From NCBI GenBank assembly GCA_017635095.1, contig JAGBMA010000150.1, forward strand, positions 1 to 41,645: a stretch of 41,645 bases of DNA, read 5' to 3'. The DNA is from Ruminiclostridium sp. Its GTDB lineage: Bacteria; Bacillota; Clostridia; Oscillospirales; Ruminococcaceae. Made by a program: the position numbers and the translations under genes. The notes below the pieces were generated by a model. The model saw nothing but the letters and a program-made list of their open reading frames with translations, was not told the DNA's origin and did no database searches. Positions within the stretch are counted from its first letter, which is position 1. Every line of letters starts with the position of its first letter. Shown in pieces: positions 9,214 through 15,580 of the stretch.

Positions 9214-9566
9214 GGGGGCGTAAAGGTTTCGACGGGGGTCGTGAAGCTCGTTAAGCACGCGGAGTTCTCCTAAACTCCTTAATAATGGGTACTTTAAAAT
9301 TAAACGCAGATTCTAAAACAGAACTTGCTTTAGCTGCCTGAGTGCAGCTCGTCCTGCCGTTGAGTGCTGCGGCTTCGGTCTGGGCGTGACACAGCAGCCA
9401 ACGCCTCGGGTGAGTGCTCTGTAACCCGACGCGCTTTCAAAGAGCTGCCGGAGGTCTATCCTGTCGTTCGGAGAGGCCGAAGGGAGATAAAAAAGATCGA
9501 CTAAGCGTGTAGAAAGATGTGTGGACCGGCTTTCGGACGGGGGTTCGACTCCCCCCGCCTCCACCA
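9214..9566 (+). ncRNA. ssrA: transfer-messenger RNA (tmRNA)
   Basis: 353 nt. The 5' end GGGGGCGTAAAGGTTTCGAC and the 3' end with a T-arm (GGGGGTTCGACTCCCCC) and encoded CCA pair as a tRNA-like acceptor (GGGGGCG with CGCCTCC). The tag frame ends ...ELALAA followed by TGA (stop near 9341-9343). Reading back in frame gives GTLKLNADSKTELALAA if the resume codon is GGT, or ADSKTELALAA if it is the GCA. tmRNA rescues stalled ribosomes and tags the product for proteolysis. Pseudoknot-like complementary segments fill the middle. Confidence 0.95.
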
Positions 9567-9567
9567 G
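9555..9567 (+). repeat. left copy of 13-bp direct repeat at tmRNA 3' end (att-like)
   Basis: CCGCCTCCACCAG, the last bases of tmRNA plus one, is repeated exactly at 10421-10433. The 866 bp between the two copies hold only the HNH gene and the terminator. Duplicated tmRNA 3' ends are a usual footprint of site-specific insertion. Confidence 0.6.
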
Positions 9568-9597
9568 CAAACGCCCGTACCATAGCTTGCGAGGCAG

Positions 9598-9637
9598 AAA
9601 AAACCTCTGAACCAACAATGCGGTTCAGAGGTTTTTT
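9598..9637 (+). terminator. terminator after tmRNA
   Basis: CCTCTGAACC (9604-9613) / GGTTCAGAGG (9622-9631), flanked by A6 and T6. It lies to the right of the 13-bp repeat, so it probably belongs to the inserted HNH segment and replaces the original tmRNA terminator. Confidence 0.9.
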
Positions 9638-9668
9638 CTGTATTTTAGGCGATATACATTGGCATATA

Positions 9669-9697
9669 TTGATTTTTCTTGTTAAAAATGATATAAT
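9669..9697 (+). promoter_or_regulatory. promoter of the HNH endonuclease gene
   Basis: TTGATT (9669-9674), 17-bp spacer, TATAAT (9692-9697). Confidence 0.7.
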
Positions 9698-9725
9698 TAT
9701 GAAAACTGTTTTATTAGGTGATATT

Positions 9726-10388
9726 ATGGATTATAAATTAATTGAGTTTCATCAAAATATATCTGATGAAGAATTATTATCTGATATTATTACTACCACT
9801 AAAACATTGAACAAAGAAACTCTTACGATGCATGATTATGATAAAAACGGAAAGTATAATTCGTCAACCGTCATTAAGCATTTTGGCACATGGAATAACG
9901 CTTTATTAAAACTCAAATTACCTATTAACCAAAAATTTTGGAACAAACAAGAACTATTTAACAATTTAGAAACTGTTTGGATAAAAAAGGGAACGCAACC
10001 AAGTAGGCGTGATATGGATAATAAAGAATTATCTTATATTTCAAGTGGAGCATACTTGCGGGCTTTCGGCAAATGGAGTGCCGCATTAACAGAATTTATT
10101 GAATATGTAAACAACACATTTGAGTCAGTTAATATATTGCCACACAATTCCATTCAAAATGATATAAGCCATAATACTACCAGAGATATTAACCTAAGGC
10201 TTAGGTTTCTTGTCATGAAACGAGACAACTTCAAATGCTGTATGTGCGGACGGTCACCCGCAACAACTCCCGGACTTGAATTGCACATAGATCACATCGT
10301 TCCATGGTCAAAGGGCGGAGAGACTGTGATCGATAATTTGCAGACACTTTGCAGCGATTGTAATTTAGGGAAAAGTAATTTAACTTGA
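9726..10388 (+). CDS. HNH endonuclease with two homing-endonuclease-associated repeats
   Basis: 220 residues. Two similar N-terminal units (residues about 10-65 and 75-125, each ending FGxWxxAL) match the HNH-associated DNA-binding repeat family found in homing-type endonucleases. The C-terminal HNH domain has paired cysteines (CCMCGR ... LCSDCN), the HIDHIVP histidines and a conserved N in DNLQTLC. I infer a sequence-specific DNA nicking or cleaving enzyme, probably selfish. The start at ATG 9726 has AGGTG 5 nt upstream; in-frame codons further up lie in tmRNA or in the promoter. It is clearly AT-rich compared with its flanks and sits alone between two copies of the tmRNA end, which points to recent transfer. 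No recombinase is encoded in this small insert. Confidence 0.85.
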   Translation: MDYKLIEFHQNISDEELLSDIITTTKTLNKETLTMHDYDKNGKYNSSTVIKHFGTWNNALLKLKLPINQKFWNKQELFNNLETVWIKKGTQPSRRDMDNKELSYISSGAYLRAFGKWSAALTEFIEYVNNTFESVNILPHNSIQNDISHNTTRDINLRLRFLVMKRDNFKCCMCGRSPATTPGLELHIDHIVPWSKGGETVIDNLQTLCSDCNLGKSNLT

Positions 10389-10420
10389 ATCTATGGAACG
10401 GGCATTTGGCAAGTCACGCA

Positions 10421-10433
10421 CCGCCTCCACCAG
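10421..10433 (+). repeat. right copy of 13-bp direct repeat (tmRNA 3' end remnant)
   Basis: Exact copy of 9555-9567. The GC-rich sequence to its right is probably what originally followed ssrA. Confidence 0.6.
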
Positions 10434-10530
10434 GCGCGACGGTGACACCGAATAAAGTCTCCGCAAGATACTTCCTGCCGGAGGTTTTGTTTTACCCTGA
10501 AATCTAAAGCGTTCGGGAGAGACATTCAAA

Positions 10531-10575
10531 AAATCCCACAATCGCGCAAATCCGCATGGTTGTGGGATTTTTCTC
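10531..10575 (+). terminator. intrinsic terminator
   Basis: AAATCCCACAA (10531-10541) / TTGTGGGATTT (10560-10570), followed by T residues. Confidence 0.75.
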
Positions 10576-10739
10576 GCTTTTGTTTAGCTTTGAAAATATC
10601 TAAAAATACGCTTATTCTCAAAAAACTTGCCACGACTTGACACGCAAAAATCGTTGTTATAAAAGTAAATGCGGGACATTTCTGCCCCGCTTTTCGGAGT
10701 TCGGATACTATTTATCTCCCTTACGAGAGCTGCAAAACA

Positions 10740-10768
10740 AAAACCGTCCTCGAAACGAGAACGGTTTT
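10740..10768 (-). terminator. terminator beside the left att copy, probably the former tRNA-His terminator
   Basis: AAAACCGT-C-CTCG / CGAG-A-ACGGTTTT. On the minus strand it is followed by TTGTTTT. tRNA-His is read on the minus strand, so before the island inserted this hairpin would have lain just after the tRNA 3' end. Confidence 0.65.
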
Positions 10769-10772
10769 ATTA

Positions 10773-10797
10773 TGTGGGGTGGGAAGTGGGATTCGAA
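10773..10797 (+). repeat. left att copy of the island (25-bp tRNA-His 3' end duplicate)
   Basis: 25 bp identical to 35847-35871 (begins TGTGGGGTGGGAAG, ends GGGATTCGAA). It covers the CCA, the acceptor 3' strand and the T-arm half of tRNA-His, followed by unrelated sequence. This marks the left end of an insert of about 25.1 kb. Confidence 0.85.
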
Positions 10798-10849
10798 GCC
10801 CAGACCTTTCCCTCAACCACGGCTTTTGTGGCCTGTTTTTCGTGTGACT

Positions 10850-10865
10850 GTGTGACCGGTCACAC
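10850..10865. repeat. perfect 16-bp palindrome between att and integrase
   Basis: GTGTGACCGGTCACAC is immediately after the integrase stop codon and 53 bp inside the island. There is no U-run, so it is more likely a protein-binding site than a terminator. Confidence 0.6.
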
Positions 10866-10867
10866 GA

Positions 10868-11950
10868 TCACATCGCTGCCTTGATGTTGTCTATAACGCT
10901 GTTGAAGTGCTTGTCTATGCGTATCTGACAGTCCACTTCCTTGTTCTGCGTCGTATGTGTGTAAACGGATTTCATTATGCTCGGTGTGCTCCACCCGCCA
11001 AGCTTCTGGATATAGTCGCTTGAGATGCCCAGATCATTACAGGTAGTGGCAAATTCGTGCCTGAGCTTGTGGAATGTTACTCCCTCTATATTGTTCGCCT
11101 TCATCAGCTTGCTGAAGTTGTAGTGGAGATACTTGTAACCGTGCTTAATGATAAAATCCGTATCGCTGCTGTGCGGTATAGCCTTTATCTTTTCGTAAAG
11201 GTACTCCGGCAGCATATTTGTTCTTGTGCTTTTCTCCGTTTTTGTCTGTTCACGCACGATGTTCAGGCCGTCCTGATACATCCTTGTACGGCAGATCGTG
11301 ATAAACTTGCCGTCTTTGGAGATGTCGCGGAACTGCAGGCCTCTGACTTCGCTCATTCTCAGCGACAGCCAAGCCGCCAGAAGACACGGGAGCTCCAGCT
11401 CTGTGCCGATGACCGGAGCCAGCACCTCCTCGATCGGCGGCAGCGGCTTTTTTATCCTGCTGTCTCTGGGAATGGTCACGGTCTTCAGGTTGATCTCCAT
11501 CCCCTGCATAGTCAGTACCCTTTTCAGCAGGGCAACCGCCTCTTTGATAGACTTGCCGCAGAGCCGCTCGCGATCCTTATTGATAGCGCGCTGAACATCG
11601 ATAGGTTTCAGCTTGTTTATGGGGACGTCCTTTATCACCTGCAGCCGGGTGTCCTTTATCATACGGTAGCCCCTGAGCGTCGAGGGTGACAGTACATTGC
11701 TGTTGACCTCTATGTACTCGTCAAGGGCTTCGTTTACCGTAAGATCGCGATCCCTGTATTCGCTGACAAGGATCGCCGCGTCTGTGCCTATGAACTCACA
11801 CGCAAGGAGCTCCGATTCTGCTCTGGTCTTTGCTGTGAACGACTTTACTATACGTTTTCCGTTTTCATCTTTAACTACATGTCCGAATTCATCCTTCAGT
11901 ATTACCTGCGTCCGCCAGTTCCCGGAAGGGAGCCTTGTTGCTTTGATCAT
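10868..11950 (-). CDS. tyrosine-type integrase of the tRNA-His island
   Basis: 360 residues: an N-terminal arm-binding part (about 1-60), a SAM-like core-binding domain (about 65-155) and a catalytic domain. The catalytic residues are visible: Arg in LSLRMSEVRGL, a Lys in the TKTEKSTR segment, HKLRHEFAT (HxxR), GGW and the nucleophile Tyr in SVYTHTT. It would integrate and excise the island at tRNA-His. Position fits: the stop is about 70 bp from the left att repeat. The start at ATG 11950 follows AGAGAGGTAATA. A hairpin (11984-12027) lies in its leader. Confidence 0.93.
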   Translation of the reverse strand: MIKATRLPSGNWRTQVILKDEFGHVVKDENGKRIVKSFTAKTRAESELLACEFIGTDAAILVSEYRDRDLTVNEALDEYIEVNSNVLSPSTLRGYRMIKDTRLQVIKDVPINKLKPIDVQRAINKDRERLCGKSIKEAVALLKRVLTMQGMEINLKTVTIPRDSRIKKPLPPIEEVLAPVIGTELELPCLLAAWLSLRMSEVRGLQFRDISKDGKFITICRTRMYQDGLNIVREQTKTEKSTRTNMLPEYLYEKIKAIPHSSDTDFIIKHGYKYLHYNFSKLMKANNIEGVTFHKLRHEFATTCNDLGISSDYIQKLGGWSTPSIMKSVYTHTTQNKEVDCQIRIDKHFNSVIDNIKAAM

Positions 11951-11983
11951 TATTACCTCTCTTTCCGTAAAGCAAAAGCGGTT

Positions 11984-12027
11984 GGAAGGTTTTTCGCCGC
12001 GTCCCTGCGGTGCTTCGGAAACCTTCC
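11984..12027 (-). promoter_or_regulatory. leader hairpin upstream of the integrase
   Basis: GGAAGGTTT (11984-11992) / AAACCTTCC (12019-12027), with a GC-rich inner CCGC/GCGG pair. It lies 34 bp before the integrase start. A similar GGAAGGTTCC stem precedes the NUMOD gene at 14387-14422. Confidence 0.5.
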
Positions 12028-12089
12028 TGATAACTGAATATATGACTTACTGTAAGAATACCACTTTTTATGGCAGCTGTCAAGCTTTC

Positions 12090-12329
12090 CTACATATCAG
12101 TCCCGAAGGATATCAGCTGCTGGAGCGTCAGGTTGTTGACAAAGAGAAACCTGTCTATCCGTGACAGCGTGATATTCCGCGGGTCTGTGTCGTAATCCTT
12201 CAGTGTCCGCACGTTGCGAAGCTCCAGCGAGTCGGCCAATGCCTTGTCACTTGTCTCCGTAACATACTGCCAGTGACGTATCTGGCTCCAGATGTTCCGG
12301 TATATCGGAACTCTCCGTGGATTTTTCAC
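12090..12329 (-). CDS. small HTH-like protein (putative excision/regulatory protein)
   Basis: 79 residues starting at GTG 12329 with AGGAGG 9 nt upstream. The segment ALADSLELRNVRTLKDYDTDPRNITLSRIDRFL looks like a Cro/XRE helix-turn-helix, followed by NLTLQQLISF as in that fold. Located between the integrase and the NUMOD1 gene on the same strand, it is a candidate directionality factor or repressor of the integration module and a candidate binder of the recurring CTATTATGATAAC motif. The family assignment is by eye only. Confidence 0.6.
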   Translation of the reverse strand: MKNPRRVPIYRNIWSQIRHWQYVTETSDKALADSLELRNVRTLKDYDTDPRNITLSRIDRFLFVNNLTLQQLISFGTDM

Positions 12330-12374
12330 GGGACTTCACCTCCTTTTGCCCGGCTTGCCGGTTAATTTTTGCTG

Positions 12375-12620
12375 TCATGACAGGTCGTCGGGATGATGAC
12401 GCTCCGTCGGCAGCGGGGATCTGCCTGACTGGTCACTCGCCCAACGCCATACCGAGCCGGCTGTATGCGGCTTTTTGCCGCCGCAGCAACGGTATATCCG
12501 CGAGGCGGGAATGCCCAGAGACCTTGCGGCTGCCGCGCCGGAACACCATGTTCCGATCAGCCTGCCGTCGAGCGAGTACCTGTTGACGACCTTGCCCCTG
12601 AGGTTTTTATAGCTCCTCAT
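12375..12620 (-). CDS. stand-alone NUMOD1-domain DNA-binding protein
   Basis: 81 residues. The core VNRYSLDGRLIGTW...AAARSLGI...IYRCCGGKK...VWRW is a NUMOD1 (helix-turn-helix-like) motif, normally a DNA-binding appendage of homing endonucleases. No nuclease domain is present. The same module occurs in the gene at 13539-14372. ATG 12620 (MRSYKN) is preferred: AAAGGAG lies 11 nt upstream, while ATG 12644 has no binding site. A promoter with the recurring operator motif over its -10 lies just upstream. It may be a remnant of an HNH gene or a domesticated regulator. Confidence 0.65.
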   Translation of the reverse strand: MRSYKNLRGKVVNRYSLDGRLIGTWCSGAAAARSLGIPASRIYRCCGGKKPHTAGSVWRWASDQSGRSPLPTERHHPDDLS

Positions 12621-12656
12621 AGCTTTTTTCACTCCTTTCGACATTGGATTTCATCT

Positions 12657-12690
12657 CTATTATGATAGTGATGAGAGAAGAATAAGGCAA
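12657..12690 (-). promoter_or_regulatory. promoter with recurring operator motif over the -10
   Basis: Minus strand: TTGCCT (12685-12690), 17-bp spacer, TATCAT (12662-12667). The motif CTATTATGATAG (12657-12668, plus strand) covers the -10. Confidence 0.6.
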
Positions 12691-12700
12691 CGCGGAAAAT

Positions 12701-13384
12701 TCACGATTTGTGATCGTTCATGTGCAGATAGAGCGCCAGTTCGGCTCCGAACATAAACGGACAGTTTTTGAAGAGATCTGAATACTCCGGCTTTTCACGG
12801 TATATTCCCGGCAGCGAGTAAACGAAACTCTTAGGCTCTGTCAATATACGGCTGATCGTGAAGTCAAAATGTTCCCATTCGCCTTTTTCGGGCAGATAAA
12901 GGTCAAAAATGTGATGGCCTTCCAAAGCCATGATTATCACCCAGTACCGGTTGTCATCAAATTCCTGCGGCAGGCTGCAGGCGACCTGTATGGGTTCGCC
13001 ACTGTACGTTCGCATTTTGTTTCCGAGCAATGAAAGCCCCATTACAGTTTCAAACAGTACCCGGAAAAATTCTGCCTGTTCCCAATAAGCAAGTTCCGAC
13101 AAATGCCCGCGATCATCAAGTGAATCTGAGTCATACTGAACTCCGACAAAGTATTCGGTCCCGAACAGATTTCTGTAACCTATGTAATTGTCATAGAACG
13201 AGTCTGTGATGTCTTCTTTGAGCGTAGCTCTTCGTATATTCAAGGGAAAAGAGAAGAACTTGTTAGGTGAAACAGCCGTAACTTTTGAACAGTCGATGTT
13301 TATCGACGTGCACCACATCCCAGGCTTGCAAGGATTGGCTGCTTTAATAATAAAGGTCTTGGGATTCCATAAGTAATTAATCAT
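12701..13384 (-). CDS. hypothetical protein, unknown family
   Basis: 227 residues, not recognised. It is soluble, rich in aromatic residues, without a signal peptide or obvious motif. Charged and hydrophobic residues alternate as in a mixed alpha/beta fold (VQYDSDSLDD, YWVIIMALEGHH). The ribosome binding site before ATG 13384 is weak (GAAAGAAAA). It lies downstream of the NUMOD gene on the same strand, separated by the 40-bp repeat array, and upstream of the NUMOD1 gene. The context suggests a gene of the integration/regulation end of the island, or unrelated cargo. No function is proposed. Confidence 0.65.
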   Translation of the reverse strand: MINYLWNPKTFIIKAANPCKPGMWCTSINIDCSKVTAVSPNKFFSFPLNIRRATLKEDITDSFYDNYIGYRNLFGTEYFVGVQYDSDSLDDRGHLSELAYWEQAEFFRVLFETVMGLSLLGNKMRTYSGEPIQVACSLPQEFDDNRYWVIIMALEGHHIFDLYLPEKGEWEHFDFTISRILTEPKSFVYSLPGIYREKPEYSDLFKNCPFMFGAELALYLHMNDHKS

Positions 13385-13428
13385 AGTTTTTTTTCTTTCA
13401 ATTAATTGTTTTTTGTTACTAATGCTTG

Positions 13429-13530
13429 AAAATGCCGATTTCGGAATTCTTCACAGAAATTTCCGTGTAAAATGCCGATTTCGGAATTTTTCATAGAAAA
13501 CCCCGCGTAAAATGCCGATTTCGGAATTTT
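13429..13530. repeat. three direct repeats with a 40-bp period
   Basis: AAAATGCCGATTTCGGAATT begins at 13429, 13469 and 13509 (the last unit is partial). Each core is a small dyad (CCGATTTCGG). The first linker holds its own dyad, CACAGAAATTTCCGTG. It lies between two minus-strand genes, just after the stop of one and before the start of the next. Confidence 0.85.
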
Positions 13531-13538
13531 GTAAAAGG

Positions 13539-14372
13539 TCAATCCAAATAAAAGTCGGTCATCCACATCAGATTATCGGCACGGCAGTTCTTTCTGTTGT
13601 TGTCCTTGAACATGACGCGGGTATAACCGAACATGTTCGGAAGGAAGGCGTTGGCTACAAGACTATAGACCTGTTTCTGCATCAATTTACCATTCGTCAT
13701 TATTCTGACTGTGCCGTTCGGTCTTATCTTGTAGAACTTGCCTTCTTTTCTTGTGTTGCGCACCCTGCCGTAATTGGAGACCTCCGCGTAAGTATCCGGT
13801 ATCCTTCTGAATTCTTCATCGGGATACAGCGGCTCTACGACCGGGAGCTTGTACTTGTTCAGTGGTTCGTTATGCCATCGCCAGACCCTGTTCCCCGCGG
13901 ACGGCTTTTTTCCTTTGCAGCATCTGTATATGCCGACCGGCTTGATGCCATAGTTCTTCGCAGCAGACAATCCGGAATGCCAGGTCTTTATCAGTTGACC
14001 GTCAATACTGTACTCGTCCACGGGCTTAGCCTTGAAGCAGTCGTCGCGGTAATAGGGCTTCGCGGAAAGATTGCAGAGTTCGTCGTTGTACGAGTCGCCG
14101 TCTTTATATACAATAGTATACCTATAATCCGGCACCTCGACAAAAGCCTCGTAAATGAGCTTGCTCAAAGACTTTATTCTTGTTGAATGCTTTGAGCGAT
14201 CGTACAGCCTCACGTGCCATTCACCGTGAAAGATGTGAAAATCCAGAATATGTCCTGTTTTGATGTTTCTGACATCGCCTGCTTTTGAGATCTCATATTG
14301 GGGAAAACCCCGGATCGGTCTCCACTCGGTTCCTAAAGAGTCTATGAGTTGCTCTTTGTCGTAATCTGTCAT
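13539..14372 (-). CDS. NUMOD4/NUMOD1 protein with degenerate HNH modules
   Basis: 277 residues. An N-terminal NUMOD4 motif (EWRPIRGFPQYEISKAGDVRN) is followed by an HNH-like stretch reading IVYKDGDSYNDELCNLS, then a NUMOD1 module (VDEYSIDGQLIKTW...IYRCCKGKK...VWRW), then a second NUMOD4/HNH-like unit ending VMFKDNNRKNCRADNLMW. In active family members the HNH core reads like VNHIDGN; here both copies lack the histidines (VYKDGD, VMFKDN). I infer a DNA-binding protein that has lost nuclease activity. ATG 14372 has AAAGGAG 5 nt upstream; the longer frame to 14429 runs through the leader hairpin. Confidence 0.75.
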   Translation of the reverse strand: MTDYDKEQLIDSLGTEWRPIRGFPQYEISKAGDVRNIKTGHILDFHIFHGEWHVRLYDRSKHSTRIKSLSKLIYEAFVEVPDYRYTIVYKDGDSYNDELCNLSAKPYYRDDCFKAKPVDEYSIDGQLIKTWHSGLSAAKNYGIKPVGIYRCCKGKKPSAGNRVWRWHNEPLNKYKLPVVEPLYPDEEFRRIPDTYAEVSNYGRVRNTRKEGKFYKIRPNGTVRIMTNGKLMQKQVYSLVANAFLPNMFGYTRVMFKDNNRKNCRADNLMWMTDFYLD

Positions 14373-14386
14373 AATTACTCCTTTCT

Positions 14387-14422
14387 GGAAGGTTCCTTTA
14401 TGTGCACCTAAAGGAACCTTCC
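14387..14422 (-). promoter_or_regulatory. perfect 14-bp leader hairpin before the NUMOD gene
   Basis: GGAAGGTTCCTTTA (14387-14400) / TAAAGGAACCTTCC (14409-14422), 8-nt loop, ending a few bases before the ribosome binding site. It may control translation or stop read-through. Confidence 0.65.
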
Positions 14423-14429
14423 GCGGCAT

Positions 14430-15454
14430 ACTGCCGAAATTGGGTTGATGTTTGACAGCAGATAAGAGTCAGGAGTCGTTCACGAGATAATTATTCTTTA
14501 CTCGCTCTTTCCGCCTCAAACATATTATGATAACAAGAATGGCGATCAAGAGATTTTTTCCGCATCTGACAAAAAGTCATAGGTCTGATGCCATTCAGAC
14601 ATATTATGATAACGGAATTGGATTTTGAGAGATTTTTCCGCCTATATAAAAAAAGGCATATGGTATAACTGCGTACCGTTAGTTTTCGACGCAAATCAGG
14701 GTATGCTGATTACCCCAAACGGATAAAGTACCGTCAGTATGCGGTGCAAATTGGGGGTATTTGAAATACCTCCAAAAAAATTACATGCCGATAGTTCGTG
14801 ATACATTATCGGGGTGTCCGGATCACCCCATACAGATATAATGACTATCTTTTTTACAAATAAATTTTCAACATGATAGTTCGTGATAGTTTTTCTGGTG
14901 ACGAAGGAATGAATATCCCTGCCTCTGGTTTTATTTTACTCTTGTCGTAATCATAATTAGTGTACAGCATTATTGACGAATGGAGATTCATCATGGGGCG
15001 GTGCTGTCAGGCGCGGTATGGCGAACTGGACGAGCAAAGATCTCGCTCCTTCAATGGTACTTGCACGACAGCACGGCTTGCTTATCATGTTCTTGTGACT
15101 GTAGATCACGGGGATGAATATGGAACTTCTGAATTCGATCATTAATGTCGAAATATGCGTGGTGAGATAATTGGGGGAGATGTCTGATCGGGGACGAGCA
15201 TGATCTCGGAAACTGATGACATAACCACTTATCTGCCCAAAACTATGGAAAAGCGGTGATTTTTTTGGTACGGAACATTAAGCACGGCGGGGGCACGCAC
15301 GCTCTGAACGCACTCCCATATGGAGCGCACTTAACAACACTTACATAGGACACCGAACATCGCCGCGGTGAGCACCTATTATAACAGAACAAAAGCGCCA
15401 GATTTTCAAGGGTAAACTATGCCCGTACGCAAATATCCGACATTTTTCGACCTA
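14430..15454. other. about 1 kb repeat-rich non-coding region
   Basis: No gene with a credible start was found. Three different sequences each occur twice: (a) a unit of about 47 bp at 14516-14563 and 14595-14641 containing TATTATGATAAC and GAGATTTTTTCCGC; (b) about 31 bp beginning GTACCGT at 14673 and 14728, each followed by a hairpin; (c) GATAGTTCGTGATA at 14790 and 14875, the first followed by the stem GGGGTG/TCACCCC. The right part (14940-15440) shows nothing recognisable. Candidate roles are iteron/origin-like sites, structured RNAs or regulatory arrays. Confidence 0.6.
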
Positions 15455-15526
15455 CAAACAATTAAGCCCCGCACAGAGACACCTTATACATAAGGTGAAC
15501 TCTGATACGGGGCTGTTTGTTTTTAT
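15455..15526 (+). terminator. large two-tier hairpin with U-run
   Basis: The outer stem AGCCCCG/CGGGGCT is extended by AAACA/TGTTT. The inner stems are CAGAG/CTCTG and ACCTTAT/ATAAGGT. A T-rich tract follows. It sits just upstream of the recombinase promoter and would block transcription from the left. Confidence 0.65.
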
Positions 15527-15536
15527 TTGTACGAGC

Positions 15537-15565
15537 TTGCTATCATAATAGGTATGACATAATAT
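15537..15565 (+). promoter_or_regulatory. promoter of second recombinase with operator motif in the spacer
   Basis: TTGCTA (15537-15542), 17-bp spacer, TAATAT (15560-15565). The motif CTATCATAATAG (15540-15551) overlaps the -35 and spacer, a classic repressor position. Confidence 0.55.
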
Positions 15566-15580
15566 GTAGGAGGGAGAAAA

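Larger units (their letters stand above)
10434..10772 (+). other. short non-coding chromosomal interval between the two insertions
   Basis: Three terminator-like hairpins and no supportable gene. CTCCG (10459-10463)/CGGAG (10479-10483) with GTTTTGTTTT after it may be the original tmRNA terminator. The others are listed separately. Frames of about 70 codons starting at 10637 and 10669 lack binding sites and run through the hairpins. Confidence 0.5.

Noticed and set aside
10637-10884. Two overlapping plus-strand frames of about 70 codons across the left att
   Set aside because: They run through terminators, the att repeat and the palindrome without a ribosome binding site; a TTGACA-like box near 10638 has poor spacing.
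11057-11689. 210-codon plus-strand frame
   Set aside because: It is antisense to the integrase, whose catalytic residues are all present in the other frame.
13429-13530. CRISPR-like array
   Set aside because: The repeats are about 20-22 bp with spacers of about 18-20 bp, there are only three units, the linkers are related to each other, and no cas genes are near.
14491-15145. Short frames (60-67 codons) on both strands in the repeat-rich region
   Set aside because: No binding sites or recognisable products, and they cross the paired repeats.
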